A stretch of DNA of 50,684 nucleotides, from positions 1 to 50,684 of the forward strand of contig CADAXQ010000009.1 in the NCBI GenBank assembly GCA_902791935.1. The letters are read 5' to 3'. A model generated the notes under the pieces. That model searched no databases and was not told the origin of the DNA. It was given only the letters and a program-made list of their open reading frames with translations. Both the position numbers and the translations under genes were made by a program. Within the stretch, counting starts at the first letter, position 1, and each line of letters begins with the position of its first letter. The stretch comes from an uncultured Erysipelotrichaceae bacterium (GTDB lineage Bacteria; Bacillota_I; Bacilli_A; RFN20; CAG-826). Positions 17,589-27,339 of the stretch are shown piece by piece.

Positions 17589-18698
17589 ATGAAAACGATA
17601 CCAACCGATGCCATGATTCGTGCCGCTGTCGCCCGCTTTTCTTCTGTCGGAGAGATCCGCTCCTATCAACGGTTAGAGACCGGACACATCAACGATACTT
17701 ATGTCTTAACGACCACGGAAGGTAAGTTCTTATTGCAACGCCTTTCCCCCATTGCTTTCAAAGATCCTATCAAAGTGATGGAAAACATCATCGGGGTGAC
17801 GCATTTCTTAAATCTCCGCATTCAAGCCGAAGGAGGCGACCCCTTACGCGAATGTTTAAACCTCGTGCAAAATGACGATGGGGATTTCTATGAAATCGAC
17901 GAAGAAGGATATTGTTGGCGGATTTATCTCTTCATCGAAGGCAAAACGTTTGATATGCCAGAAAATCCGGAACAATTCCGTTTGGCTGCCGAAGCTTTCG
18001 GTCGTTTCCAATATTTATTAACGGAATATCCAAGCCAAACATTACATGAAACCATCCCTCATTTTCATGACACCCCAAAACGGTTTAAAGATTTTGAAGC
18101 AGCGGTGAAGGCCGATAAAAAAGGCCGTGTTGCCACTTGCCAAGGCATCATTCAAGAAGCGTTTGATCGAAAAGATAAGATCAATGTCATTGTCGATGGC
18201 TTAAAGAGCGGTTCTTTGCCTTTACGCACCACCCATAACGATACCAAGCTCAATAATGTCATGTTCGATAGCACGGGCACAAAGCCTTTAGCCATCCTTG
18301 ACTTAGATACTGTCATGCCAGGATCTGCTTTGTATGACTTTGGAGATTCGATCCGTTTTGGTGCGAATACTTGCCTTGAAGACGAGAAAGACACCGCAAA
18401 GATTCATTTCTCTTTACCGATGTTTGAAGCTTATGCGAAAGGATTTGTCCACGGGGCCAATCATTCGTTAACGGAACATGAAATCCGCCTCTTCCCCTAT
18501 GCGGGATGGTTGATGACTTATGAATGTGGCATCCGTTTCTTAGCAGACTACCTCGAAGGAGACGTCTATTTCCATGTCGCCTATCCGGAACATAACTTAG
18601 TCCGTGCCTTAGATCAATTCGCTTTATTGAAAGACATGGAAGTACATAAAGCCGACGCCGATGAAATCATTGTGAAATTACTCCAGGAGGAGAAGTAA
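17589..18698 (+). CDS. nahK: N-acetylhexosamine 1-kinase
   Basis: A 369-aa APH-fold kinase closely resembling bifidobacterial NahK along its whole length. GHINDTYVLTT (nucleotide loop), ETIPHFHDTPKRFKDFEAAV, catalytic loop THNDTKLNNVMFD (HxD type), LDLDTVMPGSALYDFGDSIR (metal-binding Asp) and MTYECGIRFLADYLEGD are all present. It phosphorylates GlcNAc/GalNAc at C1, the step that feeds lacto-N-biose or galacto-N-biose sugars from mucin or milk glycans into metabolism. AAGGAG precedes the ATG. Probably co-transcribed with the following lipoprotein gene, whose ATG is 2 nt after its stop. Confidence 0.88.
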   Translation: MKTIPTDAMIRAAVARFSSVGEIRSYQRLETGHINDTYVLTTTEGKFLLQRLSPIAFKDPIKVMENIIGVTHFLNLRIQAEGGDPLRECLNLVQNDDGDFYEIDEEGYCWRIYLFIEGKTFDMPENPEQFRLAAEAFGRFQYLLTEYPSQTLHETIPHFHDTPKRFKDFEAAVKADKKGRVATCQGIIQEAFDRKDKINVIVDGLKSGSLPLRTTHNDTKLNNVMFDSTGTKPLAILDLDTVMPGSALYDFGDSIRFGANTCLEDEKDTAKIHFSLPMFEAYAKGFVHGANHSLTEHEIRLFPYAGWLMTYECGIRFLADYLEGDVYFHVAYPEHNLVRALDQFALLKDMEVHKADADEIIVKLLQEEK

Positions 18699-18700
18699 TA

Positions 18701-20437
18701 ATGAAGCGGAAAGCAAGAAATATTTTCTTGCTGACTAACCTTGCCTTTTTGTGCTCGGGCTGTTTTTCCATTTACGATATCGTGAAGAAAAATGGTGGCA
18801 GCTCAACGTTATCGAGCGTCTATACCGCTACACTTTATCAATATGAAGCGAGTGGCAACGACTATGTTTCCAAAAGCATGGGCGAATTTCCTTATGCCAC
18901 GAAAGACGGTATTGCCTATTGCTCGGTAGAAAACGCTTTATCTTTGGTCAGCGATCACTATAGCCAAAAGTCTTCTAGTGATACGAGTGTTAGTTATTCG
19001 ATTTCGAACGCGAGCGGTTCTTTGTCTTGCACCATGACGTTAGACAGCGAGAAAGAAACCATCACGTTTGATGATTATGATGTCTTTATGACGATTGTGA
19101 CCAAGGTCAGCGTTGTTGGCTCGGTGGCAGAAATCGCAAAAACCAATGCAAAAGCCCCATATCTTACCGAAAATGGCAGCAGTTATCAAAAAGCCAAAGA
19201 AACCGTTTTTGATTTATCTGCTTATCAAATGACGATCGATATCAAGAACGGTGACTTCTATCTGCCCGTATCGGTGGTCAACCATGTTTTTGTAGAACCG
19301 TTAGGCATTTCGATTGTCTTTAACGGAACCGCCTTCTATTTGGCGAGTTCCGACGCCTTAAAACGGGCGAATACCACTAAAACGTTATCGTCTTATGGCG
19401 AAGAATATTATGGCGGCCGTTATTATCAACGTGGCAGAAGCTCGACTTATAGTAACGCCAATTACAACGACTTATGCTTCTTAGTCGATTTGTTCTATGG
19501 CTTCTCATCCCAGTTTAAAGGATTGGATTCTTATCTCGGCAATGTTGCGCAATTGGTGCAAAGCTATTTGCAATCCAATTCGGAAAGCCTCTATGATCGG
19601 GGTATCGACTATTTGTTAAATGACGAAATGGGCGACGGACATACGGGCTCCTATGGCTTCACCTCAACGTTTGGCGACGGAACTTATACCGTTTCTTCGG
19701 CTTCCTATTCTAGCCGCATGGTTGCTTTGTCTAGCGCCGCAAAAACGTTAGCGGCCGAACGGAAAGGACATTTAGGAAGCAATCCTTCTCCCCTCCGTTA
19801 TTCGGGCGATACTGCCATCCTTTCATTTGATGAGTTCGTTTCGACTTATCATGACTATACGAGGACGGATATTGCTGCCGATGTCTCGAACGACACGTTT
19901 GCGCTGTTCTATGAGGCCTTTAAGAACATCGATGCTAAAGGCAGCATCAAAAACGTCATCATCGATTTGTCCCTTAATGGCGGTGGCGCTGTCGCGGGTT
20001 TAATCGGCGCGCTTGGTTTCTTGACGAATGATGTTCATGTGAAGATTTATGATCCCTTAACGGAATCGAAGAACGATCTTTGCTACAACGTGGATACGAA
20101 TCTTGACGGCGTCGTGAATTCCTCCGACGTCAAGAACTACAACTTTTATGTTTTGGTGTCGAATTATTCCTTCTCTTGCGCGAACCTCTTTGCTTCGATT
20201 TGCCAAGAATACAACTTAGCCAAGATTATCGGCATGACTTCCGGTGGTGGCGCTTGTATCGTACGTGCCAGCACAACGGCTGATGGCCTTCCCTTCCAGA
20301 TGTCTGGACCTGCGCAACTTTGCCGGACCAAAACAGATGGCAGTTGGGAAAACATCGATAGCGGGGTTACGCCGGACATTACCTTAAACGTGACGGATTT
20401 CTATGATGATGCTGCCTTAGCGGCCGCCATTGCTTAA
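18701..20437 (+). CDS. S41-family peptidase-like lipoprotein
   Basis: 578 aa with a lipoprotein signal (LAFLCSGC, cysteine about 22), so exported and anchored outside. The N-terminal half is a copper-amine-oxidase-N/PDZ-like region with no clear motif. The C-terminal half fits the C-terminal-processing peptidase fold: MGDGHTGSYGF, VIIDLSLNGGG, then VSNYSFSCANLFAS, where the serine of SFSC sits at the usual nucleophile place, and GMTSGGGAC. A loop DTNLDGVVNSSD (about 465-476) has the spacing of a calcium-binding EF/dockerin loop. GGAGG lies in the end of nahK, giving translational coupling. Why it accompanies a sugar kinase is unclear. Confidence 0.72.
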   Translation: MKRKARNIFLLTNLAFLCSGCFSIYDIVKKNGGSSTLSSVYTATLYQYEASGNDYVSKSMGEFPYATKDGIAYCSVENALSLVSDHYSQKSSSDTSVSYSISNASGSLSCTMTLDSEKETITFDDYDVFMTIVTKVSVVGSVAEIAKTNAKAPYLTENGSSYQKAKETVFDLSAYQMTIDIKNGDFYLPVSVVNHVFVEPLGISIVFNGTAFYLASSDALKRANTTKTLSSYGEEYYGGRYYQRGRSSTYSNANYNDLCFLVDLFYGFSSQFKGLDSYLGNVAQLVQSYLQSNSESLYDRGIDYLLNDEMGDGHTGSYGFTSTFGDGTYTVSSASYSSRMVALSSAAKTLAAERKGHLGSNPSPLRYSGDTAILSFDEFVSTYHDYTRTDIAADVSNDTFALFYEAFKNIDAKGSIKNVIIDLSLNGGGAVAGLIGALGFLTNDVHVKIYDPLTESKNDLCYNVDTNLDGVVNSSDVKNYNFYVLVSNYSFSCANLFASICQEYNLAKIIGMTSGGGACIVRASTTADGLPFQMSGPAQLCRTKTDGSWENIDSGVTPDITLNVTDFYDDAALAAAIA

Positions 20438-20446
20438 ACTGCGGGT

Positions 20447-20484
20447 AAAGGATCGTTTCTTAAGATTCGGTCCTTTTCTTTTTG
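20447..20484 (+). terminator. Terminator of nahK-lipoprotein operon
   Basis: Stem AAAGGATCG (20447-20455) with CGGTCCTTT (20468-20476), one G-U pair, followed by TCTTTTT. Confidence 0.75.
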
Positions 20485-20546
20485 CAAATACACTGCATAT
20501 GTTCTGATTAGATATAAGGCATTCTCGATTTGCTAACGGCTATATT

Positions 20547-20600
20547 AATGTCGATTATGGTCGACAATATCATTTTAAAATTGTAGAGTATAGTCGACAA
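20547..20600 (+). promoter_or_regulatory. Repeat operator/promoter of DUF4143 gene
   Basis: TATGGTCGACAA (20556-20567) and TATAGTCGACAA (20589-20600) repeat at 33-bp spacing, with a weaker ATGTCGAT just upstream. The second copy includes a -10-like TATAGT (20589-20594) placed so that the transcript would begin about 9 nt before the ATG. This suggests repression by a protein binding the same helix face. Confidence 0.5.
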
Positions 20601-20609
20601 AATAATATT

Positions 20610-21878
20610 ATGGATCACGAAATTTTAAAACGAGTAATCATGGAACAGCGCGAAACGATTCAGCGAAGCGTGCTAGTGAAACGCGAATACGAGTTTGAAC
20701 CGAACGCAAATTACATCTTGACCGGTTTACGTCGCGCTGGCAAATCATCTTTGCTTTTCGCTTTGGTAAAGCAGCTGATTCAACAAGGTGCTACATGGGA
20801 TCAAATGATTTATGTGAATTTCGAAGACGAAAGATTAGTGGAATTCACGTTAAAGGACTTTTCCGATCTTGTGGAGACGGTAAACGAATTAAGCAGCAAG
20901 AAACCATATTATTTTTTAGATGAAGTGCAAAACGTTGAAGGTTGGGAGCGATTTGCCCGGAGGATGGCCGATCAGAAAGAACGGGTTTATATCACGGGAA
21001 GCAATGCGCGCATGCTTGGTGCCGAAATGGAGGCACGGCTTGGCGGCCGCTATCTATCTAATACCATCATGCCTTACAATTTTCGCGAATATCTTACCGC
21101 TCGAAATATTCCTTTCGATGAGACAGCCTTATATACGGCAAAAGGGATTGGGCGTTTACGGAACGCTGCCGACGATTTTATGCACGATGGCGGTTTTCCT
21201 GAATCCTTGCAGTTCCTAGATAAGAGAGCTTATGGTGAAAGCATTTACCAAAAAGTGTTGCTAGGCGATATTGCGTTACGAAATGAAATTCGGAAAACCA
21301 CTGGCCTTCGCATTTTAATGAAAAAGATAGCCGAAACCGTTTGCCAGGGCGTTTCCTATACGAAATTAAAAAATGTAGTGAATGAAATTGGGATTCAACT
21401 CAGCAAAGATTCCGTGATTTCGTATGTCAATTATGCCAAAGAAGCGTATTTGTTGTTTTTTGTGCAAAACTACTTTGCTAAATTCAATGAGAAAGCAAGC
21501 GCGCCCAAATTCTACTTTGCAGATAACGGCTTATTGAATTTGCTTTTAATGGACAAAGATTCTGCCTTATTAGAAAACGCGGTTGCCACAGCATTAAAAC
21601 GTTCTTTCCAAGATAATTTCTATTATCTGAAATCGGCAAAAACAGGAGTGGACATCGATTTCTATGTGCCGGAGAGAAATTTGGCCATCCAAGTTGCCTA
21701 TCGCCTGTCGGATTATGATACTTATGAACGAGAAATGAACCAATTTCGAAAGCTATCCCGCTCTTTTTCTGATGCGAAACGTTTCTTCATTGTAACCATG
21801 GGAGAAGAAAAGAAAATCCAAGAAGAAGGATTTGAAATTGAAGTTCTCCCGCTATATCGCTTTTTACTGGAATTTTGA
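20610..21878 (+). CDS. AAA_14/DUF4143 ATPase
   Basis: 422 aa. P-loop GLRRAGKSSLLFAL (about 35-48), Walker B-like YYFLDEVQNVEGWE, sensor YITGSNARML, then MPYNFREYLTARNI and the DUF4143 C-terminal domain ending in a nuclease-like fold (VDIDFYVPERNLAIQVAY). Members are widespread in anaerobes, often with autoregulatory repeats; their job is unsettled, with proposed roles in defence or toxin-like behaviour. No SD before the ATG. Confidence 0.85.
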   Translation: MDHEILKRVIMEQRETIQRSVLVKREYEFEPNANYILTGLRRAGKSSLLFALVKQLIQQGATWDQMIYVNFEDERLVEFTLKDFSDLVETVNELSSKKPYYFLDEVQNVEGWERFARRMADQKERVYITGSNARMLGAEMEARLGGRYLSNTIMPYNFREYLTARNIPFDETALYTAKGIGRLRNAADDFMHDGGFPESLQFLDKRAYGESIYQKVLLGDIALRNEIRKTTGLRILMKKIAETVCQGVSYTKLKNVVNEIGIQLSKDSVISYVNYAKEAYLLFFVQNYFAKFNEKASAPKFYFADNGLLNLLLMDKDSALLENAVATALKRSFQDNFYYLKSAKTGVDIDFYVPERNLAIQVAYRLSDYDTYEREMNQFRKLSRSFSDAKRFFIVTMGEEKKIQEEGFEIEVLPLYRFLLEF

Positions 21879-21909
21879 AATCCGTGCTATCAAAAGTGGG
21901 ATTTGCGAA

Positions 21910-22503
21910 CTATTTAATGCCAGGCAGGCAAAGCAAGAAGAGGTCTTTCTTTAATTGGGCGCGGTCTAAGATAGTATCGTCTAGCATCGCGTTATAAATT
22001 AAGGAAGCAATGGCGCCGCTATAGAAATAAGATTCGGTAGGGGCGTGGTCTTTTTTGATGTTGCGGGAAGGGAAATAACGATCCCGAATTTCATTGAAAA
22101 GCTGAATGATAAATTGATTTAAATTCCAGAACAGTGATTTGGATGTATCGTTTTGAATCATCTTGCGATAAGGCAAGTTGGCTTCATAGAAATAATCCAC
22201 AAAGACATTGATCGCCTTATGAAGCAAAGCAGAACGAGGGCTTAATTTATGTTTTTCAAACCAAGGTTGCGCCGTGGCTAATAAATTGGCGGCGTAGCGC
22301 CGTAGTAAGAACATCAGCAAGTCATTCTTGTCTTTGAAGTTGTTATAAAAAGTGTTCTTAGACACCAGAGCCTTGTCTGTGATATCTTTGATAGAGAGAT
22401 CATCAAAATTCCGCTCTTGAAGCAACTCTTCCAGCGCATTTGCTAAGTCGCGTTTTGTCCGGATTGTCCGCACGTCTTCTTTATTTTCTTTGTTCGTTTC
22501 CAT
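21910..22503 (-). CDS. TetR family repressor of the adjacent exporter
   Basis: 197 aa. An N-terminal TetR helix-turn-helix (RTKRDLANALEELLQ, then LSIKDITDKALVSKNTFYNN, FKDKNDLL; about 15-65) and a helical ligand domain. It is divergent from a three-gene ABC exporter, with 124 bp between their start codons. The usual arrangement is repression of the exporter until a toxic ligand binds. Confidence 0.88.
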   Translation of the reverse strand: METNKENKEDVRTIRTKRDLANALEELLQERNFDDLSIKDITDKALVSKNTFYNNFKDKNDLLMFLLRRYAANLLATAQPWFEKHKLSPRSALLHKAINVFVDYFYEANLPYRKMIQNDTSKSLFWNLNQFIIQLFNEIRDRYFPSRNIKKDHAPTESYFYSGAIASLIYNAMLDDTILDRAQLKKDLFLLCLPGIK

Positions 22504-22543
22504 GATAGCGCTCTCAACGCGAAAAGAAGTTTAGCACAACGTC

Positions 22544-22572
22544 TTGACTTTTTCACTAAAGTTTAATAATTT
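22544..22572 (+). promoter_or_regulatory. Exporter promoter with TetR dyad
   Basis: -35 TTGACT (22544-22549), 17-nt spacer, AT-rich -10 (TAATTT, 22567-22572). An inverted repeat ACTTT/AAAGT (22547-22551 and 22558-22562) overlaps the -35 and spacer and could be the TetR operator. Confidence 0.5.
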
Positions 22573-22627
22573 ATCTCATGCTAATTTATTGGTCACGAGA
22601 CCAAAAAGTAGAAAAGGAGGAAAAACC

Positions 22628-23554
22628 ATGGCAGAACCGATGATTGAAGTAAGACACCTTGTGAAAGACTATGGTCAAGGAAGAGGCGTGTTTGACGTCT
22701 CTTTTGCGGTACAACCCGGTGAATGCTTTGGTTTCTTAGGCCCGAATGGTGCAGGGAAATCCACGACCATTCGTCATTTAATGGGCTTTTCCATTCCCGA
22801 TAGCGGTGAAACGTTTATCCGTGGCCAAAGTTCCTTAAAAGAACGGGACGTTATCATGCAAGGCGTTTCCTACATCCCTGGTGAAGTGGCGCTTCCTTTA
22901 GCGTTACGTGGCAGCGATGTTATCGCCGAACAAAAACGCCTGAAGAACGTCACGGATGACACGATGCTCAACTGGTTAATCTCGACCTTTGAATTAGATC
23001 CTTCTTTGTATTGCAAAGAAATGTCTTTGGGTATGAAACGAAAGACAGCGATTGTCTGCGCGTTTATGAACGATCCCGATGTGATTGTCATGGATGAACC
23101 AAGCAGCGGTCTTGACCCTGAGATGCAAGAGAAGTTCATTCGCTTAATCGAACTCGAAAAGAAACGGAACCGCACGATTTTGTTGTCGTCTCATATCTTC
23201 CAAGAAGTCGATGCATGTTGTGATCGTATCACCATTATTAAGGATGGGAAGATTGTTTCTACGTTCCAAGCAGACGACTTAAAGCACAAGACAACGAAGC
23301 GTTATCGGTTGCGTTATGACACACCGGCACACGCCGAAGAAGCAAGAAAGAAATTATTGGCCGTCAAAGAAGACGCGAGAACCTCGCCTAGCAACGCTTG
23401 CATTTTGCACTGCACATGCGACGATTCCGCCATCGATCGCTTTCTTCGCATGATTCCCCGGAATCATTTGGTCGATATGTCGGAAAAGAAAGAGACGTTG
23501 GAAGACTACTTCATGAGCTTCTATAAAGAAGACAAGACGTACGTGGGGGTGTGA
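22628..23554 (+). CDS. ABC exporter ATPase 1
   Basis: A 308-aa ATP-binding subunit of an ABC-2 type exporter. Walker A GPNGAGKST, signature-like EMSLGMKRKTAIV, Walker B VIVMDEPSSGLDP, switch His in LLSSHIF. The start at ATG 22628 follows AAGGAGG; an upstream in-frame TTG coincides with the promoter -35. Its opening (LVKDYGQGRGVFDVSF) is almost repeated in the next gene, so the two arose by duplication and probably form a heterodimer. Confidence 0.9.
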   Translation: MAEPMIEVRHLVKDYGQGRGVFDVSFAVQPGECFGFLGPNGAGKSTTIRHLMGFSIPDSGETFIRGQSSLKERDVIMQGVSYIPGEVALPLALRGSDVIAEQKRLKNVTDDTMLNWLISTFELDPSLYCKEMSLGMKRKTAIVCAFMNDPDVIVMDEPSSGLDPEMQEKFIRLIELEKKRNRTILLSSHIFQEVDACCDRITIIKDGKIVSTFQADDLKHKTTKRYRLRYDTPAHAEEARKKLLAVKEDARTSPSNACILHCTCDDSAIDRFLRMIPRNHLVDMSEKKETLEDYFMSFYKEDKTYVGV

Positions 23555-24495
23555 TGATGGATCCAAAAATTGCAACAGCACCGCTCGTGATTCGAGTGAA
23601 CGATGTGACGAAAGACTATGGTCAAGGAAGAGGGAACTTCGATGTTTCTTTAGAAATCCATCAAGGTGAGACCTTAGGTATCGTGGGAGAAAACGGGGCA
23701 GGCAAAACGACGTTAATCCGTCAAATGATGGGATTCATCCGTTCCGACTCTGGTTCCATTGATATCTATCACTTTAACGCGTATAAAGATTCGGCAGAAA
23801 CCAAACGATATATTGGATACATCCCTGGCGAAATTAACTTCCCTGATGTGGCGACTGGTTCTATTTTCTTACATAACTATGGTGAATCTCTCGGCATGAA
23901 GGAGGAAGACTTCGGCTATGCCGATGAATTAATTCGGCGCATGCAGCTCGATGTTCGCGCTTATCCAAAACGGATGTCAAAGGGCATGAAGCAGAAGACA
24001 TCTATCGTGGCTGCCATGATGTTAAAGGCGCCCATTATTATCATGGATGAACCTTCCATCGGACTTGACCCCTTGATGCGGGATGAATTACTGAACATCA
24101 TCCAAGAACAAAAAGACCGGGGTGCCACGATGTTTATGTCGAGCAACACCATCGAAGAGCTAGAACGCGTTTGTGATCGTGTCGCCATGATGTCAAAAGG
24201 CAAGATTCTTGACGTGGCTGACGTGCAAGCCATCAAGCAAAGGCCAGAACGCGATTTCAAAATCGAGTTCACCAACGAACGGGACTATGAAGATTTTGCC
24301 TTGTCACGCCACGATTTGATTCGGATGCAGCCCAAATATCATCAAGTGACGGTTCGTTGCCAGAAAGAGGCCATTCCAGCATTGCTCGATGCCTTAAAAG
24401 GCAAAGACGTGAAATTTATGACAGAAGTGCCATATACCTTGGCCACTTACTTCAACGAACGGCAACAACGCCAGAAAACAAACGAAACGAAATAA
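23554..24495 (+). CDS. ABC exporter ATPase 2
   Basis: A paralogue of the preceding ATPase, about 313 aa. Walker A GENGAGKTT, signature-like RMSKGMKQKTSIV, Walker B IIIMDEPSIGLDP; the expected switch histidine region reads MSSNTIEEL, with asparagine in place of histidine. Asymmetric sites are common in heterodimeric exporters, and here this half looks catalytically weaker. The start overlaps the previous stop as TGATG; ATG 23557 is an alternative. Confidence 0.88.
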   Translation: MMDPKIATAPLVIRVNDVTKDYGQGRGNFDVSLEIHQGETLGIVGENGAGKTTLIRQMMGFIRSDSGSIDIYHFNAYKDSAETKRYIGYIPGEINFPDVATGSIFLHNYGESLGMKEEDFGYADELIRRMQLDVRAYPKRMSKGMKQKTSIVAAMMLKAPIIIMDEPSIGLDPLMRDELLNIIQEQKDRGATMFMSSNTIEELERVCDRVAMMSKGKILDVADVQAIKQRPERDFKIEFTNERDYEDFALSRHDLIRMQPKYHQVTVRCQKEAIPALLDALKGKDVKFMTEVPYTLATYFNERQQRQKTNETK

Positions 24496-24507
24496 GGAGG
24501 ATCGGAA

Positions 24508-27168
24508 ATGAAAAGCAAGGATAAAGAAGTGATTGTTTCTTCCAAGAAAGCAACCGCTCCCAAAGAAAAGAAAGCCGAACCAAAAGCGACAGAGAAAGCG
24601 GCAACAAAAGAAACAAAGAGATCGGAAGCAAAGAAACCCGTCACCAAAGAAGTGAAGAAAGAAGTGACTCCAAAAAAGGAATCCGAGGCACTTTCCCCGG
24701 CAATTTCGGAGAAAAAAGCGGAACCGAACCCCGCTTATTCTGAAGAAAAAGTCAAAGCGAATAACCCCGAACTTGTAGAAAAGACCGAAGTGGCGATGGC
24801 AATCCCTCCAGAGCTAAACGGAAAGAAATCCACTGGAGAAAAGAAACATCACCGTTTATTCTCCTGGCCAATTTTCAAAGAATCGTTGAAGTCGAACCGG
24901 GTTGGTTTAGCCGTTTGCGCTGGCGGTAACGCCTTAATCATGATTATCATCATTGGCATTCTTTCGACATTGAACGTTAACTCTACCGCATCCGCCTTAA
25001 CAGATATGTTCAATAACGCGTCGCTAGAATCCACCGTCAAGAGTGGTTCTATCTCCGTTTATAGCGCAACCTCTGGTTCCGCGCAGGCTTATGTCGGTTA
25101 TGAAGATGGCCAAGATCAGATGGAGCTGATGGTGACAAAATCAGTGAATTTGGTAGACGACTCGACTTTAAATAACTCTCTTTCTACCGCAGAAACGGCC
25201 TATAAAACAGTGTATCGGTTAACTTCTGGCGATGACGCCACCAAAGCGTTAACGGCAAAAACCACCGTCATGCGTATAGTGGATACAGAACTCAGCAATC
25301 AAGCTTCCATGAGTGAAGATGAAAAAACCGTTGCCCGTACCATCATTTCGGATTTCTTTGACCTCTATGCCAAAGATCAAAGCGCAGAAACCAAGACGTT
25401 ATTAAAACAAGTTATTCCGCAAGCATTTTCCGAAGTTATTGCAAAAAAGCAAGGTCTTGATAAAGATGCGACGGCATCGGTGAAAGCTGTCTTTGATCAA
25501 GCATTCAGCGAATATTTCGATAACAGCATTGATATCAACGTCGTAAAAACGGAAGCTGGCTTTTCTTTAGTTAAGTTATTAGCCACCGGCGACACCCGTG
25601 ATTTTGCCGTCAATACCACCAATGATTTGGAAACTTGGTTTAATTATGGCGCCGCCACAAAACCAGAAACTGAACCGACCGATGAAGAAAAAGCCGCTTA
25701 TCGGGCAGCGTATGTTGCCGATACGACCATTCAATCGTCTGCCTTAAGCGCCGATGTGCAATCTTATGTCGTTGAAATGGCGAATTCCTTTGCCTATTAC
25801 GCATATCTGCCTACGTTCACGGTGAATTACGTCACCGACGATCTTGGTTACCCCATCACCTATGTGCCGACGGGCGAATACGCGGATGATGGAACCCCTA
25901 TTAAGAAAGTGATGGAGGTGAAATCCTACAACCCTGATGTCTATATCAAAGTTCAACCGAAGATGGGCACGAATTCCAATTTGGCCCAAAAGGCGCACAA
26001 AGACTTATTAACGGGCGAAGATTATACCGATGCCGAAATCGCCTCCGCAAAGAAGCAAGCGAGCGCTGATATTGAAACGTTACGTTCCTTAGTCAGCGAC
26101 TTCATGGACAAGTTCTTGACCCGCAACGATAAAAATCAAAACGATTACTACGATGGTTCAAACGTCATCGATAGCGGCATCCAAAACTACGTCATTGACT
26201 ACATCTCTGCCAAGGCAGAAAAGCAGTTGATTGATGAATATAACGAGAAGCACACGCCACACGTATCGTCCATTTCTGAAATCACGGCCGAGAATAATGC
26301 GATGGATGGTCAAACGACGATGAACACCGTCAAAGGCTATACTTCGGGCGCCATCGCCTCCTACAAAACCTATTTGACCGAAGCGGAAAATAACGGCTAT
26401 ACCACAATGGACGCCATGATGATTGGTACCTCTAAGGCATCGGCTGGCGTGATTGACCAACTTCCGACGGCAGTCGGGGATTCGTTATCCGAAATGGGTG
26501 GCATGAATACCTATGGCATCATTGTCGGCGTCGTTGCTTTCGGCATTGCCAATATCTTAATCCCGATGGTTTACACCATCCTAACCGCCACGAATTTGGT
26601 CGCGGATAAGATTGAATCGGGCTCATTGGCCTTCACATTATCGACACCTACGCCACGGAAATCCTATATCTTCACGGAAGCCATTTATCTCTTATTCACC
26701 GAAACCGTGATGGGTCTTGCCCTTTGGATCTCGGCGATGCTCGCCCAAATCATCGGCATTGCCGCTGGTTCTAACGACTTAGCAACCTCCTTGCCGTTAT
26801 CGGATATCTGCTTCTATGCCTTAGGCAACTATCTGGTCACAGTTGCGATTTCTGGCATTTGCTTCTTCGCTTCGTGCTGGAACAACAAGAGCGATCGCTC
26901 CATCGGGGAAGGCGGTGGCTTAAACATCTTCTTCTTCATTTGCTCCATCTTGGGCTTATTCGCCACCCAAGCCATTCCGGGCACCATCCGGATCAACGCC
27001 ATGAACGTCTTCAACTATATGACCATCAATTCGTTATTTGATGCCATGGCGGTGATGAATAACGATTGGTTCACCTATTGGTTCAAACTCATTTGGCTGG
27101 TGGTCATTGCCTTAGTCGGCTACATCGGTGGCAGCGTCCGTTTCTGCAAGAAGGACTTGCCACTCTAA
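24508..27168 (+). CDS. ABC-2 type exporter permease with long N-terminal tail
   Basis: 886 aa. Residues 1-105 are a Lys/Glu/Ala-rich, probably disordered cytoplasmic tail. One helix (about 130-155, ALIMIIIIGILSTLNV) leads to a large extracellular domain of about 500 residues, then five or more helices from about 670 with the ABC-2 pattern KIESGSLAFTLSTPTPR. The layout resembles large ABC-2 permeases of antimicrobial-peptide or lipid exporters. AAGGAGG before ATG. Third gene of the TetR-controlled exporter operon, which ends at a hairpin. Confidence 0.85.
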   Translation: MKSKDKEVIVSSKKATAPKEKKAEPKATEKAATKETKRSEAKKPVTKEVKKEVTPKKESEALSPAISEKKAEPNPAYSEEKVKANNPELVEKTEVAMAIPPELNGKKSTGEKKHHRLFSWPIFKESLKSNRVGLAVCAGGNALIMIIIIGILSTLNVNSTASALTDMFNNASLESTVKSGSISVYSATSGSAQAYVGYEDGQDQMELMVTKSVNLVDDSTLNNSLSTAETAYKTVYRLTSGDDATKALTAKTTVMRIVDTELSNQASMSEDEKTVARTIISDFFDLYAKDQSAETKTLLKQVIPQAFSEVIAKKQGLDKDATASVKAVFDQAFSEYFDNSIDINVVKTEAGFSLVKLLATGDTRDFAVNTTNDLETWFNYGAATKPETEPTDEEKAAYRAAYVADTTIQSSALSADVQSYVVEMANSFAYYAYLPTFTVNYVTDDLGYPITYVPTGEYADDGTPIKKVMEVKSYNPDVYIKVQPKMGTNSNLAQKAHKDLLTGEDYTDAEIASAKKQASADIETLRSLVSDFMDKFLTRNDKNQNDYYDGSNVIDSGIQNYVIDYISAKAEKQLIDEYNEKHTPHVSSISEITAENNAMDGQTTMNTVKGYTSGAIASYKTYLTEAENNGYTTMDAMMIGTSKASAGVIDQLPTAVGDSLSEMGGMNTYGIIVGVVAFGIANILIPMVYTILTATNLVADKIESGSLAFTLSTPTPRKSYIFTEAIYLLFTETVMGLALWISAMLAQIIGIAAGSNDLATSLPLSDICFYALGNYLVTVAISGICFFASCWNNKSDRSIGEGGGLNIFFFICSILGLFATQAIPGTIRINAMNVFNYMTINSLFDAMAVMNNDWFTYWFKLIWLVVIALVGYIGGSVRFCKKDLPL

Positions 27169-27170
27169 GC

Positions 27171-27199
27171 AAAAGGTCGCGTAAACGACTTTTTGTTTT
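27171..27199 (+). terminator. Exporter operon terminator
   Basis: AAAAGGTCG (27171-27179) pairs with CGACTTTTT (27186-27194), one G-U pair, loop CGTAAA, followed by GTTTT. Confidence 0.75.
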
Positions 27200-27270
27200 C
27201 ATTTTTAACGCATTTCTTTCATTTTTATAGATTTTTGATGATTTCCGCAATCCGAATCAGGGAACCTTTG

Positions 27271-27276
27271 TATAAT
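27271..27276 (+). promoter_or_regulatory. -10 box of fucI
   Basis: TATAAT 64 nt before the fucI ATG, with a clear AGGAGG ribosome site at about 27328-27333. No convincing -35. This is a normal leadered gene, in contrast with glf. Confidence 0.5.
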
Positions 27277-27339
27277 TAGGCCATAAGGCAATCTTGATAC
27301 CTTAGGTCATCTAGATAACAAAACATAGGAGGTTAATCC

